This document shows positions 32,548 through 41,222 of a stretch of 64,000 bases of DNA, piece by piece. The notes under the pieces are model-generated. The model had not been told where the DNA came from. It saw only the letters and a list, made by a program, of their open reading frames with translations, and made no database searches. Source of the DNA: Klenkia terrae. Its GTDB lineage: Bacteria; Actinomycetota; Actinomycetes; Mycobacteriales; Geodermatophilaceae. The stretch spans positions 3,736,397-3,800,396 of the forward strand of contig NZ_UEXK01000004.1 of NCBI RefSeq assembly GCF_900491935.1, given 5' to 3'. The stretch's first letter is position 1. Each line of letters begins with the position of its first letter. The position numbers were made by a program, and so were the translations under genes.

Positions 32548-33666
32548 TCAGCCCAGGGTCCAGAGCCGGCTCTCCCCGTCGCAGGTGCCGGCCACCAGGA
32601 AGGTGCCGTCTCCCGCCGCGGCGACGGCCAGCGCGTCGCCGTCCCCGTCGCACAGCTCCAGCGTGGTCGGGTCCCCGTCGGGCGCGGTGACGACCACCGT
32701 GGGGGCCGGCTGGTCCAGGAATGCGGTGACCACGACGGTCCCCGCGCTCGAGGTGTAGGCCGCGACCCCGGCCACCCGGCTGCCGGCACCGAGGTCGCCC
32801 TGCTCGCGCCCGCCCTGCGGCCCGAACAGCCGCAGGGTGCCGTCGGGCGCCTCGACCAGCGCGCGGGCTGTGCCGTCGTCGCCGGTCAGCCCGACCAGCC
32901 GCCCCTCCGGCCCGGTGGCCCGGCCGACGGGCTCCAGGTCGGCGTCGAGCTCGACCAGCCGGGCGACGACGTCCTCGTCCGGGGTGGTGACGCCCAGACC
33001 GGCCACCACGCCGCCGTCCCCGGCCGGGACCAGGCCGACCAGCTCGATCGCGGTGGCGCCGTCGACCTCCAGGTCCAGGTCGGTCGTGGCGAGCACCTCG
33101 GCGGTCGCCGGGTCCACCGCGAGCACCTGCGCGCCCACGCCGTCCGGGGTCTCGGCGAGCAGGAACAGCTGGTCGCCGCCGGTCGCGGCGAGCACCGGCA
33201 GACCCCGGGGTGCGGCGACCGCGGGCGCCAGATCCGTCGGCAGGGCCGTGGAGCCCGCGGCCAGCAGCACGCCGACCGCCGGGTCGGGGTCGACGGCGCC
33301 GGCGGTCAGCGCGGCGGCCACGGGGTCGCCGTCGACCAGGGCCACGTCGGTGAGCACCGTGCCGGTGACGCCCGTGGCGCCGTCCGGTGTGAGGACGGTG
33401 CCGCCCGCCCCGCCCTGCAGCAGGACGGCGTACCCGTCCCGGTCGGCCGCGACGCGGGCACCGGTGACGTCGGCGGCCGACCGCCCGAGGTCGACCTCGT
33501 CGGTGACCGCGAGCGGACCGTCGGCGGTGGTGCTCGTCGCCGTGGGGGTCGTCGTGGCCGTGCCCGACGAGCTGGCCGTGCCGGCGGGTGCGTCGGCGAA
33601 GGAGGTGCAGCCGGCCACCAGGGTCAGCGCCGCGACGGTCAGGAGGAGCCGCACCCGGGTGGCCAC
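32548..33666 (-). CDS. Secreted lipoprotein, possible beta-propeller
   Basis: A 372-residue lipoprotein with lipobox LVAGC near residue 15 after a hydrophobic stretch, then a Ser/Thr-rich linker (SSSGTATTTPTATSTTA). The mature part shows repeats of about 40-50 residues ending in short strands, consistent with a beta-propeller, although no blade motif is decisive. GTG 33666 lies 12 bases after the GST-like stop, so it may be cotranscribed with it. The role is unknown. Confidence 0.65.
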   Translation of the reverse strand: MATRVRLLLTVAALTLVAGCTSFADAPAGTASSSGTATTTPTATSTTADGPLAVTDEVDLGRSAADVTGARVAADRDGYAVLLQGGAGGTVLTPDGATGVTGTVLTDVALVDGDPVAAALTAGAVDPDPAVGVLLAAGSTALPTDLAPAVAAPRGLPVLAATGGDQLFLLAETPDGVGAQVLAVDPATAEVLATTDLDLEVDGATAIELVGLVPAGDGGVVAGLGVTTPDEDVVARLVELDADLEPVGRATGPEGRLVGLTGDDGTARALVEAPDGTLRLFGPQGGREQGDLGAGSRVAGVAAYTSSAGTVVVTAFLDQPAPTVVVTAPDGDPTTLELCDGDGDALAVAAAGDGTFLVAGTCDGESRLWTLG

Positions 33667-33677
33667 CGTGGCCGGCC

Positions 33678-34709
33678 TCAGTACGACGTGGAGCCGCCGG
33701 GGCCCTCGGACTCCGGCACCTCCTCGCCGGCGGCCACCGGGCCGGGCGGGGTGCCGTCGCCGAACGGCGAGCCGCCCAGCTCCTCGCGATGGTGCGGGGT
33801 CAGCCAGACCGAGGTGTCCGGGCCGACCGGTACGATCTGCGTCGGGTTGATGTCCGCGTGGACGATGTAGTAGTGCCGCTTGATCTGCGGGAAGTCGGTC
33901 GTGTCGCCGAACCCGGGGGTCTGGAACAGGTCCCGGGCGTAGGCCCACAGCACCGGCATCTCGGTCAGCTTGGTCCGGTTGCACTTGAAGTGGCCGTGGT
34001 AGACCGCGTCGAAGCGGGCCAGGGTGGTGAACAGCCGGACGTCGGCCTCGGTGATGGTGTCGCCCATCAGGTAGCGGCGGCTCTCCAGCCGCTCGCTGAC
34101 CCAGTCCAGCGCGGTGAACAGCCGGTCGTAGGCGCTGGCGTAGGACTCCTGCGAGCCGGCGAAGCCGCAGCGGTAGACCCCGTTGTTGATCTCGGTGAAC
34201 ACCCGCTTCATGACGTCGTCCATCTCGTCCCGCAGGTGCTCGGGGTAGAGGTCGGGCGCGCCGTCGCGGTGGAACGCCGTCCACTCGGTGGAGAAGTCCA
34301 GCGTCATCTGGGCGAAGTCGTTGGTGACCACGGCCTTGGTGGGCAGGTCGACCATCGCCGGCACCGTGATGCCGCGCGGGTACTCCGGGTCGCGGGCGAA
34401 GAACGCCTCCTGCAGCCGCTCGTAGCCCAGCACCGGGTCCCGGCCGCCCGGGTCCAGGTCGAAGGTCCAGCTGTCCTTGTCGTGGGTCGGGCCGCAGATG
34501 CCCATCGAGAACGCGGACTCCAGGCCCAGCAGCCGCCGCACGATCGTCGCGCGGTTGGCCCACGGGCAGGCGCGGGCGACGACCAGGCGGTACCGGTCGG
34601 CCTCCACCGGCCAGCCCTGGGAGCCGTCGGCGAGGATGCGGTCCTCGATGTAGTTGGTGTCCCGCTCGAAGGACTTGCCGGGCTCGACGTAGCCCTTGTC
34701 GTTGCTCAC
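33678..34709 (-). CDS. Xi-class glutathione-transferase-like reductase (ECM4/YqjG family)
   Basis: A 343-residue protein of the glutathionyl-hydroquinone reductase family. The catalytic Cys48 is in ARACPWANRA, and the thioredoxin-like N-domain is followed by an all-helical C-domain (SERLESRRYLMGDTITEADV). E. coli YqjG reduces glutathionyl-hydroquinones. Most actinobacteria make mycothiol instead of glutathione, so the true thiol substrate is uncertain. It is followed closely by a lipoprotein gene. Confidence 0.88.
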   Translation of the reverse strand: MSNDKGYVEPGKSFERDTNYIEDRILADGSQGWPVEADRYRLVVARACPWANRATIVRRLLGLESAFSMGICGPTHDKDSWTFDLDPGGRDPVLGYERLQEAFFARDPEYPRGITVPAMVDLPTKAVVTNDFAQMTLDFSTEWTAFHRDGAPDLYPEHLRDEMDDVMKRVFTEINNGVYRCGFAGSQESYASAYDRLFTALDWVSERLESRRYLMGDTITEADVRLFTTLARFDAVYHGHFKCNRTKLTEMPVLWAYARDLFQTPGFGDTTDFPQIKRHYYIVHADINPTQIVPVGPDTSVWLTPHHREELGGSPFGDGTPPGPVAAGEEVPESEGPGGSTSY

Positions 34710-34724
34710 GGTCGTCAGCGTCGC

Positions 34725-35687
34725 TCAGTCGGCGTCGGGCCGCTGGGCGAGGTGCTCCTCGCTGACCTCCCAGAGCCGCTGCGCGTTGCCGGGGTCCAGG
34801 GCGTAGGCCCGCACGCCGGCCCGCACGCCGGTCGCGTCGTCGGCGACGGTCGGCGCCTGGACGCAGTCCTCCAGGTAGTGCCCGCCGGTGGCGAACTCCG
34901 GGGCGACGGCGGCGACCAGCGTGGTCGCGGCACCCTGCTCGGTGGTCTTGAAGACGACGGTGCCCTCGCGCTGGGCCTTGTCCCAGCCGTCGAGGACGTC
35001 CTGGGACACGTGCCGCTGCAGGTTGGTCATGATCCCGCCGGGCATGAGCGCGTTGGCCACGATGCCGTCGTCGGCCCAGCGGCGGGTGGCCTCGACCGCC
35101 AGCAGCACGTTCGCCGTCTTGGACTGGCCGTAGGCCTGCCAGGCGTCGTACTCGCGCTGCGCGAAGTGGATGTCGTCGAAGTGCACGGGGGAGCGCAGGT
35201 GGCCCGTGGAGGACACCGACACGATGCGCGCGCCGTCCGAGGCCGCGGCGAGCGCGTCGTGCAGCCCGGTGGTGAGCGCGAAGTGGCCCAGGTGGTTGGT
35301 GGCGAACTGGGTCTCCCAGCCGCGGTCGGTCAGGGTGAGCTGGGGGAGGGCCATGACGCCGGCGTTGTTGACCAGCAGGTCCAGCGGGCCCTCCCAGTCG
35401 GCGACGAAGGCCGCGGCCGAGTCCAGGTCCAGCAGGTCCAGCCGGGCGACCCGCAGCGTGGTGCTGCCGGTGGTGCCGGCGACGTCCTGGGCGGCGCGGG
35501 CCCCCTGCTCGGGGTCGCGCACGGCGATGGTGACCTCGGCGCCGGCCGAGGCCAGCGCGCGGACGGTCTCGACCCCGATGCCGGACCCGCCGCCGGTGAC
35601 GACCGCGCGGGTGCCGCTGAGGTCGTGGCCGGCGACGACGTCGGCGGCGGTGCTGGTGGCGTCGAACGAGGTGGTGATCAGGGGCAT
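34725..35687 (-). CDS. SDR oxidoreductase, retinol-dehydrogenase-like
   Basis: A 320-residue extended SDR of the RDH/WWOX-like group. It shows TGGGSGIG, NNAGVMALPQ, SVSSTGHLRS and the YGQSKTANVL active site. ATG 35687 is chosen by family length. It stops 15 bases before the GST-like start. It probably reduces or oxidises a lipophilic carbonyl; the substrate is unknown. Confidence 0.88.
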   Translation of the reverse strand: MPLITTSFDATSTAADVVAGHDLSGTRAVVTGGGSGIGVETVRALASAGAEVTIAVRDPEQGARAAQDVAGTTGSTTLRVARLDLLDLDSAAAFVADWEGPLDLLVNNAGVMALPQLTLTDRGWETQFATNHLGHFALTTGLHDALAAASDGARIVSVSSTGHLRSPVHFDDIHFAQREYDAWQAYGQSKTANVLLAVEATRRWADDGIVANALMPGGIMTNLQRHVSQDVLDGWDKAQREGTVVFKTTEQGAATTLVAAVAPEFATGGHYLEDCVQAPTVADDATGVRAGVRAYALDPGNAQRLWEVSEEHLAQRPDAD

Positions 35688-35692
35688 GACCG

Positions 35693-36385
35693 TCACTGTG
35701 CCCCTCGCCGGCCGAGGGCAACCGCATGGGTCAGCCGGAGGCTGCCCGACAGCCAGACCAGGACGTCGTGCAGCCGGAGCGGGGTCAGCCCGGACTCCGC
35801 GGACAGCTCGGCGAAGGCGGCCTCGTTGGCCCGCAGTTCGCGGTGCACGACGGCGTGCAGGTCGCTGTCGCCCTCCTCGACGTGCGGGAGGAGCTGCAGC
35901 CGGGTGACCCGGTCGACGTGCGGGACCAGGGCCGGGTGCCGGTGGTGCAGCGCGGCGGACAGGTGCGGGAAGTGCGGCTCGCGCTGCACCTGCCGCAGGG
36001 CGGCGCCGACGGTGCCGGGCTCGCCCAGCACCGACAGCTCGTCGTCGGGCAGCTCCCCGAACGCCCGCCCGGCGGCCCGCTCGACCGCGGCGTCCACCAC
36101 CGGGCGCACCCGGACCAGCGCGTCGGCGACCGCGGCGTGCGCGGTGGGGTCGAGGCGGCCGTGCAGGCCCTCGGCGGCCAGCAGGTCGGCGTCGTCGCTG
36201 CCGCCCGCCGCCCGGTCGAACCGGGCCCAGCCGAACGCCGGCAGCTCGACCCACCGTCCCTCGCGGGTCCCCGGCGGTCGGAACCACAGCGGACGTCGTC
36301 CGCCCTGGTAGCCGCGGACCGCGGCCCGCGCGACGTCCGGCGGCAGCGGGTCCGGGCCGGCGCTGGGCAGCACGAGAGCGCGCAC
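35693..36385 (-). CDS. Hypothetical protein, possibly DUF6308-like
   Basis: About 230 residues, no signal peptide or membrane helix. The C-terminal half carries LHHRHPALVPHVDRVTRLQL and a helical segment ending LVWLSGSLRLTHAVALGRR, reminiscent of DUF6308 proteins; this is a tentative match from memory. It starts GTG 36385, five bases after the transporter stop, and ends 5 bases before the SDR start, so all three are probably one transcript. Confidence 0.5.
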   Translation of the reverse strand: MRALVLPSAGPDPLPPDVARAAVRGYQGGRRPLWFRPPGTREGRWVELPAFGWARFDRAAGGSDDADLLAAEGLHGRLDPTAHAAVADALVRVRPVVDAAVERAAGRAFGELPDDELSVLGEPGTVGAALRQVQREPHFPHLSAALHHRHPALVPHVDRVTRLQLLPHVEEGDSDLHAVVHRELRANEAAFAELSAESGLTPLRLHDVLVWLSGSLRLTHAVALGRRGAQ

Positions 36386-36389
36386 CGGG

Positions 36390-37205
36390 TCAGGCCTCCG
36401 ACTCGGCCTCGGCGCGCTCCTGCTCGAGGAGGTCCTTGCTCCGGACCAGCCGCAGCGCGGTGACCACGAGCAGCCCGCCGGCCATGTTGGCCAGCGCGAC
36501 GTACCAGAACCAGGCCAGCCAGTCGCCGTAGCCGAACGGGGCACCGCTGATCAGCGCCGCGAAGACGATCAGCGAGTCCAGGATGGAGTGGAACAGCTGC
36601 AGCCCGGCCAGCAGGAAACCGGCGGCGACCGCGGCCACGATCTTGGCCGGGTCGGACTCCGTGCCGTGCTGCATGCGGGTCATCAGGGTCAGCACGCTGC
36701 CGGCCAGCACCCCCAGGCAGATCGACTGCAGGTCCAGCGGGGCGTCGACGAAGTGCACGGCCGACTCGACGGCGGTGGCGCCGAGGTCGGGCAGGGCGTG
36801 CACCACCAGCCACATCACCAGCCAGCCGCCGGCGAGGTTGGCGACCAGGGTGCCGCCCCACAGCTTGCCCAGCTGCGCGACGCTGGCCCGCTTGGCCGCG
36901 ACCGCGGTCACCGGCACCAGGAAGCCCTCGGTGAACAGCTCGCTGCGGGCCAGCAGCAGGGCGATCAGGCCGATGCTGAACGCGATCCCGGCCAGCAGGT
37001 GGCTGCCGGTCTCCGCGTACACGGCCAGCAGGGCGAGCACCCCGGTGCCGACCTCCAGACCGCCGGCCAGCCCGGTGGTCAGCACCTCCCGCCAGCTGCG
37101 GTGCAGCCGCTGGCTGCCCTCGGCGACGATCGCGTCGAAGGCGTCGACCACCTGGTCCTCGGCCGGCTCGTCGTGCTCACCGAGGTCTGCCCGGGTGTCG
37201 CTCAT
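36390..37205 (-). CDS. Formate/nitrite transporter family protein
   Basis: A 271-residue FNT-fold channel with six helices. The first helix pair contains VLTTGLAGGLEVGTGVLALL, and LLARSELFTEGFLVPVTAV is the conserved loop before the third helix. The central pore His motif of FocA/NirC is not obvious (LTLMTRMQHGTES instead), as in the YfdC-like branch. It would pass small monocarboxylates or anions. An acidic N-terminal tail is cytoplasmic. Confidence 0.82.
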   Translation of the reverse strand: MSDTRADLGEHDEPAEDQVVDAFDAIVAEGSQRLHRSWREVLTTGLAGGLEVGTGVLALLAVYAETGSHLLAGIAFSIGLIALLLARSELFTEGFLVPVTAVAAKRASVAQLGKLWGGTLVANLAGGWLVMWLVVHALPDLGATAVESAVHFVDAPLDLQSICLGVLAGSVLTLMTRMQHGTESDPAKIVAAVAAGFLLAGLQLFHSILDSLIVFAALISGAPFGYGDWLAWFWYVALANMAGGLLVVTALRLVRSKDLLEQERAEAESEA

Positions 37206-37236
37206 GGGTGCTCCTCGGTGGGTGACGTGCTCGCGG

Positions 37237-37265
37237 GGGCGGGGCCGGTGGGTCCGGCCCCGCCC
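37237..37265 (-). terminator. 12-bp hairpin after the second EthD gene
   Basis: A perfect 12-bp GC stem (37237-37248 with 37254-37265) with loop TGGGT lies 5 bases past the EthD stop and about 30 bases before the FNT gene. It should end the EthD transcript. Confidence 0.7.
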
Positions 37266-37270
37266 TTGGC

Positions 37271-37585
37271 TCAGGGGGTGGCGTCCTGGACCTCGAAGTG
37301 CACCATCGTGGCGCCGCCCGAGGCGAAGGTGGCGACGTCGGCGCCGGCGGCCCGCCCGGCCTCCGAGCTCATCCCGGAGCCCATCGCCTCGGCGGACTCG
37401 AAGTCCAGCTCGGCGACCAGGTAGGCCGGGGACGGCGAGCCGTCCATGGACTCGGCGTGCCCGGTGGAGAACCGGACCAGCCCGGGGATGGCCTGCGCCA
37501 GGCCGGCGTGCACGTCGCGGTAGTGCGCGTCGAACGCGGCGGGGTCGGTGGGCTGGCCGTAGGTCACGAGCAGGCGGTGGGTCAC
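37271..37585 (-). CDS. EthD-family protein, second copy
   Basis: A 104-residue EthD-fold protein (RLLVTYGQPTDPAAFDAHY, then YRDVHAGLAQAIPG), paralogous to the one at 31352. GTG 37585 is preceded by a good GGAGG at 37592-37596. It lies 58 bases downstream of an SDR gene and ahead of a terminator. The function is unknown; usually adjacent to oxidases. Confidence 0.82.
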   Translation of the reverse strand: MTHRLLVTYGQPTDPAAFDAHYRDVHAGLAQAIPGLVRFSTGHAESMDGSPSPAYLVAELDFESAEAMGSGMSSEAGRAAGADVATFASGGATMVHFEVQDATP

Positions 37586-37643
37586 GGGCTACCTCCGGGG
37601 GTGTCCCGGGCGTCGGTGCCCGGGACGCCCATCAGACCACGGG

Positions 37644-38648
37644 TCAGGAGCGGCGGCGGAGCAGCGCGGAGGCACCGGCGAGCAGCCCGGCACCGGCGAC
37701 CGCGGCCACCGTGCCGTGGTACTGGCTGGCCCAGATCTGGGCGTCCCAGGTCCACTGCTGGTCGCTGAACCGGCCCTCGGCGCCGAAGTCCCGGCCACCC
37801 TCGCCGTCGGCGGGCTCGTACAGGTTGACCGGGTCGTCGGCGGAGGCGTCGACGTCGGTCAGCTGGCCGTCGACGCCGCTGCGGGAGAGGTACCAGTCCA
37901 TGAACTGGGGCCAGACCTCGGCGCCGAGCACGGTGTAGACCGTCGGGGTGCCGATCCACCAGGCCCGGCGGCGCGGGTGCTCGGCGGCGTGCACCATCGC
38001 GCGGCCCATCAACTCGGGGGCGTAGATGGGCGCCACCGGCTGCGGGCGCTTGGGCATCTTGTTCAGCACCCAGCTGAACTGGGGGGTGTTGACCCCGGGC
38101 AGGTCGACCCGGGTGATGTGCACGTTGCTGCCCTCGGCCTTGAGCTCGGTGAGCACCGACTCGGTGAACCCCTTCACCGCGTGCTTGGCGCCGCAGTACG
38201 CGCTCTGCAGCGGGATGCCGCGGCGACCCAGCGCCGACCCGGTCTGCACGATGACGCCCCGGTCGCGCGGGCGCATGCGCTTCAGGGCAGCCATCGTGCC
38301 GTGCACGAAGCCCAGGTAGCTGACCTGCGTCACCCGGGCGTACTCGGCCGGGGTCAGCTCGTGGAACGGGGCGAACGCGGCGGTGAACGCCACGTTGACC
38401 CAGATGTCGATCTCGCCGAGCTCGGCCTCGACCCGGCTCGCCGCGGCCTCGACGGCGTCGGCGTCGGCTACGTCCACCGGCACGACCAGAGCCGTCCCAC
38501 CGGCGGCCCGGACCTCGTCGGCGGCGGCGGCCAGGCCGACCTCGCCCCGGGCCAGCAGAGCGACCTTGTCCCCGCGGCGGCCGAACTCGACCGCGGTGGC
38601 CCGTCCGATGCCCCCGCTCGCTCCGGTGACGACGACGGTTCGTGGCAT
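37644..38648 (-). CDS. SDR oxidoreductase with C-terminal membrane segment
   Basis: A 334-residue SDR with TGASGGIG, QTGSALG and the YCGAK active site. The last 25 residues form a hydrophobic, Ala/Gly-rich helix (GTVAAVAGAGLLAGASALL) followed by RRRS, so the enzyme is probably tail-anchored in the membrane. It starts ATG 38648 with AGGAG upstream. It is separated from ctaD by a terminator. Confidence 0.85.
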   Translation of the reverse strand: MPRTVVVTGASGGIGRATAVEFGRRGDKVALLARGEVGLAAAADEVRAAGGTALVVPVDVADADAVEAAASRVEAELGEIDIWVNVAFTAAFAPFHELTPAEYARVTQVSYLGFVHGTMAALKRMRPRDRGVIVQTGSALGRRGIPLQSAYCGAKHAVKGFTESVLTELKAEGSNVHITRVDLPGVNTPQFSWVLNKMPKRPQPVAPIYAPELMGRAMVHAAEHPRRRAWWIGTPTVYTVLGAEVWPQFMDWYLSRSGVDGQLTDVDASADDPVNLYEPADGEGGRDFGAEGRFSDQQWTWDAQIWASQYHGTVAAVAGAGLLAGASALLRRRS

Positions 38649-38696
38649 GCGGGCACTCCTGGGATAGGCGGACGGTGCTCGTCACCTACCCCGGAG

Positions 38697-38720
38697 GGCG
38701 GGGGGCTCACGCCCCCCGCC
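38697..38720 (-). terminator. Terminator of ctaD
   Basis: A perfect 10-bp stem GGCGGGGGGC / GCCCCCCGCC with loop TCAC lies 5 bases after the ctaD stop. It isolates ctaD from the SDR gene. Confidence 0.75.
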
Positions 38721-38725
38721 GCTGC

Positions 38726-40477
38726 TCAGGTGGGGTCGGGGTCGTTCGCGCCGGCGCGCTTGCCGGTGCCCTCGAGGACTTCGCTGGCGTAGGTGCCGTG
38801 CTTCCCGCCGGCGTGGGCCTCGCGGTCCAGGCGGTCCCGCAGGTGGGGGTAGTGCAGCTCGAAGGCGGGGCGTTCGGAGCGGATGCGGGGGATCTCGGTG
38901 AAGTTGTGCCGCGGCGGGGGGGACGACGTGGCCCACTCCAGGGAGTTGCCGTGGCCCCAGGGGTCATCGCGCAGGGCGAGTTGGCCGTACTTCCAGGACT
39001 TCACCACGTTGTACAGGAACGGGATGGTGGAGGCCCCGAGGATGAAGGACCCGATCGTGGAGATCGTGTTCAGCGTGGTGAACCCGTCGGTGGGCAGGTA
39101 GTCGGCGTAGCGGCGGGGCATGCCCTGGTTGCCCAGCCAGTGCTGGACCAAGAACGTGGTGTGGAACCCGATGAACGTCAACCAGAAGTGCACCTTGCCC
39201 AACCGCTCATCCATCATCCGCCCGCACATCTTGGGGAACCAGAAGTAGATGCCGCCGTAGGCGGCGAACACCACCGTCCCGAACACCACGTAGTGGAAGT
39301 GGGCGACCACGAAGTAGGAATCGTTGAGCTGCCAGTCCAGCGGCGGGGACGCCAGCAGCACCCCGGTCAACCCACCCAGCAAGAAGGTGACCAGGAACCC
39401 CATCGCAAACAGCATCGGGGTCTCGAACGTCAACTGCCCGCGCCACATGGTGCCGATCCAGTTGAAGAACTTGATCCCGGTCGGCACGGCGATCAGGTAG
39501 GTCAAGAAGCTGAAGAACGGCAGCAGCACCGCCCCGGTGGCGTACATGTGGTGCGCCCACACCGTCAACGACAACGCCCCGATCCCGATGATCGCGAACA
39601 CCATGCCCTTGTAGCCGAACAACGGCTTGCGGGCGAACACCGGGATGATCTCGGAGATGATCCCGAAGAACGGCAACGCGATGATGTAGACCTCGGGACG
39701 GCCGACGAACCAGAACAGGTGCTGCCACAGCATCGGCCCACCGTTGGCCGCGGAGAACACCAACGCACCCAGGTGCCGGTCGGCCAGCAACGCCAACAAC
39801 GCCGCAGTCAGGATCGGGAACGCCAACAAGATCAAGATGCTGGTGACCAGCGAGGACCACCCGAAGATCGACATCCGGAACATCGTCATCCCCGGCGCCC
39901 GCAGACACACGATCGTGGTGATGAAGTTGACCGCACCCAAGATCGTGCCCAGACCACTGACGGCCAGCCCGGCGATCCACAGATCAGCCCCGGCACCGGG
40001 TGAGTTCGTCACATCCGACAACGGCGAATAGGCATACCACCCGAAGTCCGCAGCACCACCAGGGGTGGCGAACCCCGAGATCATGATCAACCCGCCGAAC
40101 AGGAACAACCAGAACGAGAACGCGTTCAACCGCGGGAACGCCACATCCGGGGCACCCAGCTGCAACGGCAGGATCAAGTTCGCGAACGCGAAGAACAACG
40201 GCGTCGCGAAGAACAACAACATCACCGTGCCGTGCATGGTGAACAACTGGTTGTACTGCTCGTTGGACAAGTACTGCAACCCCGGCCGGGCCAGCTCACC
40301 ACGCATCAACATGGCCATCAGGCCACCGACCATGAACCACGTGAACGACACAGCCAGGTACATCAAGCCGATCGTCTTGTGATCAGTGGTCCGCAGCAGC
40401 ATCGACAGCCGCGAACCCTTCTCGGCCACGTGCACCGGACTGGGACGGCTCACGATCGGAGCGGGGGCGATCGTCAC
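38726..40477 (-). CDS. ctaD: Cytochrome c oxidase subunit I with Cu(B) His replaced by Arg
   Basis: A 583-residue aa3-type oxidase subunit I. Haem ligands (H82 in TMHGTVM; H393 and H395 in VAHFHYV), the Cu(B) pair H309-H310 in WAHHM, D111 of the D-channel and K335 of the K-channel are all intact. The third Cu(B) ligand, normally His in G-H-P-E-V-Y, is Arg260 (codon CGT at 39698-39700); Tyr264, its crosslink partner, remains. It is stand-alone with its own terminator; no ctaC, ctaE or ctaF is in the window. The N-terminal two thirds use many TTG leucines, unlike neighbours. With Arg260 it may be inactive or altered, and a second ctaD elsewhere would be expected. Confidence 0.93.
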   Translation of the reverse strand: MTIAPAPIVSRPSPVHVAEKGSRLSMLLRTTDHKTIGLMYLAVSFTWFMVGGLMAMLMRGELARPGLQYLSNEQYNQLFTMHGTVMLLFFATPLFFAFANLILPLQLGAPDVAFPRLNAFSFWLFLFGGLIMISGFATPGGAADFGWYAYSPLSDVTNSPGAGADLWIAGLAVSGLGTILGAVNFITTIVCLRAPGMTMFRMSIFGWSSLVTSILILLAFPILTAALLALLADRHLGALVFSAANGGPMLWQHLFWFVGRPEVYIIALPFFGIISEIIPVFARKPLFGYKGMVFAIIGIGALSLTVWAHHMYATGAVLLPFFSFLTYLIAVPTGIKFFNWIGTMWRGQLTFETPMLFAMGFLVTFLLGGLTGVLLASPPLDWQLNDSYFVVAHFHYVVFGTVVFAAYGGIYFWFPKMCGRMMDERLGKVHFWLTFIGFHTTFLVQHWLGNQGMPRRYADYLPTDGFTTLNTISTIGSFILGASTIPFLYNVVKSWKYGQLALRDDPWGHGNSLEWATSSPPPRHNFTEIPRIRSERPAFELHYPHLRDRLDREAHAGGKHGTYASEVLEGTGKRAGANDPDPT

Positions 40478-40527
40478 GGTGGGGACATCCTCGAGTCGTC
40501 GAACGTTGCTCCCGCCAGACTAGGCGG
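40478..40527. other. Divergent promoter region, ctaD and DUF202 pair
   Basis: Only 50 bases separate the two divergent starts, so the promoters must overlap. A GAGGA ribosome site for ctaD lies at 40486-40491. No clear -10/-35 pair or dyad was found. Confidence 0.3.
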
Positions 40528-40887
40528 GTGCAGCGACAGGCGGCGGAGGTCCCCGAGGAGTCCGAACCGGACTACCGGTTCACCCTGGCCAACGAGCGCA
40601 CGTTCCTCGCCTGGCTGCGCACCGCGCTGTCCCTGCTTGCCGCCGGCGTCGCCCTGGACCAGTTCGTGCCGCAGCTGGGGGCCGACGGCGTCCGGACCGC
40701 GCTGGGCGTCGGGCTCGGCGTGCTGAGCGTCGTGGCGGCGATCGCCGGGCTGGTCCGCTGGCGGCAGGTGCAGCGCGCCATGCGCCGCGGCCAGGCGCTG
40801 CCGGTGGCGCGCACCGTCGTGGTGCTGGCGGTGGGGTTGGCCGTCGTCGCCGTGGGGGTCTGCGTGCTGCTGGTGGCCGGCGGGTGA
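40528..40887 (+). CDS. DUF202 membrane protein, copy 1
   Basis: A 119-residue DUF202/YidH-like protein with three helices. The family N-terminus [20 protein letters not shown] is clear. The function is unknown; it is found near respiratory and envelope genes. GTG 40528 lies 50 bases from the divergent ctaD start. The stop overlaps the second copy (GTGA). Confidence 0.88.
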   Translation: MQRQAAEVPEESEPDYRFTLANERTFLAWLRTALSLLAAGVALDQFVPQLGADGVRTALGVGLGVLSVVAAIAGLVRWRQVQRAMRRGQALPVARTVVVLAVGLAVVAVGVCVLLVAGG

Positions 40888-41189
40888 CCTCGGGACCCAC
40901 CCTGCCGGCCGAGCGCACGTCGCTGGCCTGGACCCGGACCGGGCTGGCCGCGGCGACCAACGGCTCGCTCCTGCTGCTGCGCACGCTGACCGGCGAGGCG
41001 TCGGTGCTCGACCGGGTGCTGGTCGTGGCCGCGTTCGCCGTGGCCGGGGTCGCCGTCGTCCTCGGGCAGGTGCGCAGCCGGGCGCTGGTGGCCGGACGGC
41101 GGCCCGGTGACCGCGCGCCGGCGGTGCTGGGCGTGCTGGTCGCCGTGCTCTGCCTGGCGACGGTGGTCGTCGTGCCCACCGGCGGCTGA
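40884..41189 (+). CDS. DUF202 membrane protein, copy 2
   Basis: A 101-residue, three-helix DUF202 protein starting [20 protein letters not shown], the same family pattern as copy 1 in a diverged form. It is translated from GTG 40884 inside the previous stop, so the two are probably made one-to-one and form a heteromeric membrane complex. Confidence 0.87.
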   Translation: MTSGPTLPAERTSLAWTRTGLAAATNGSLLLLRTLTGEASVLDRVLVVAAFAVAGVAVVLGQVRSRALVAGRRPGDRAPAVLGVLVAVLCLATVVVVPTGG

Positions 41190-41222
41190 GCGGCGGACCC
41201 GCCGGGGTGCCAGGGTGCGGAG

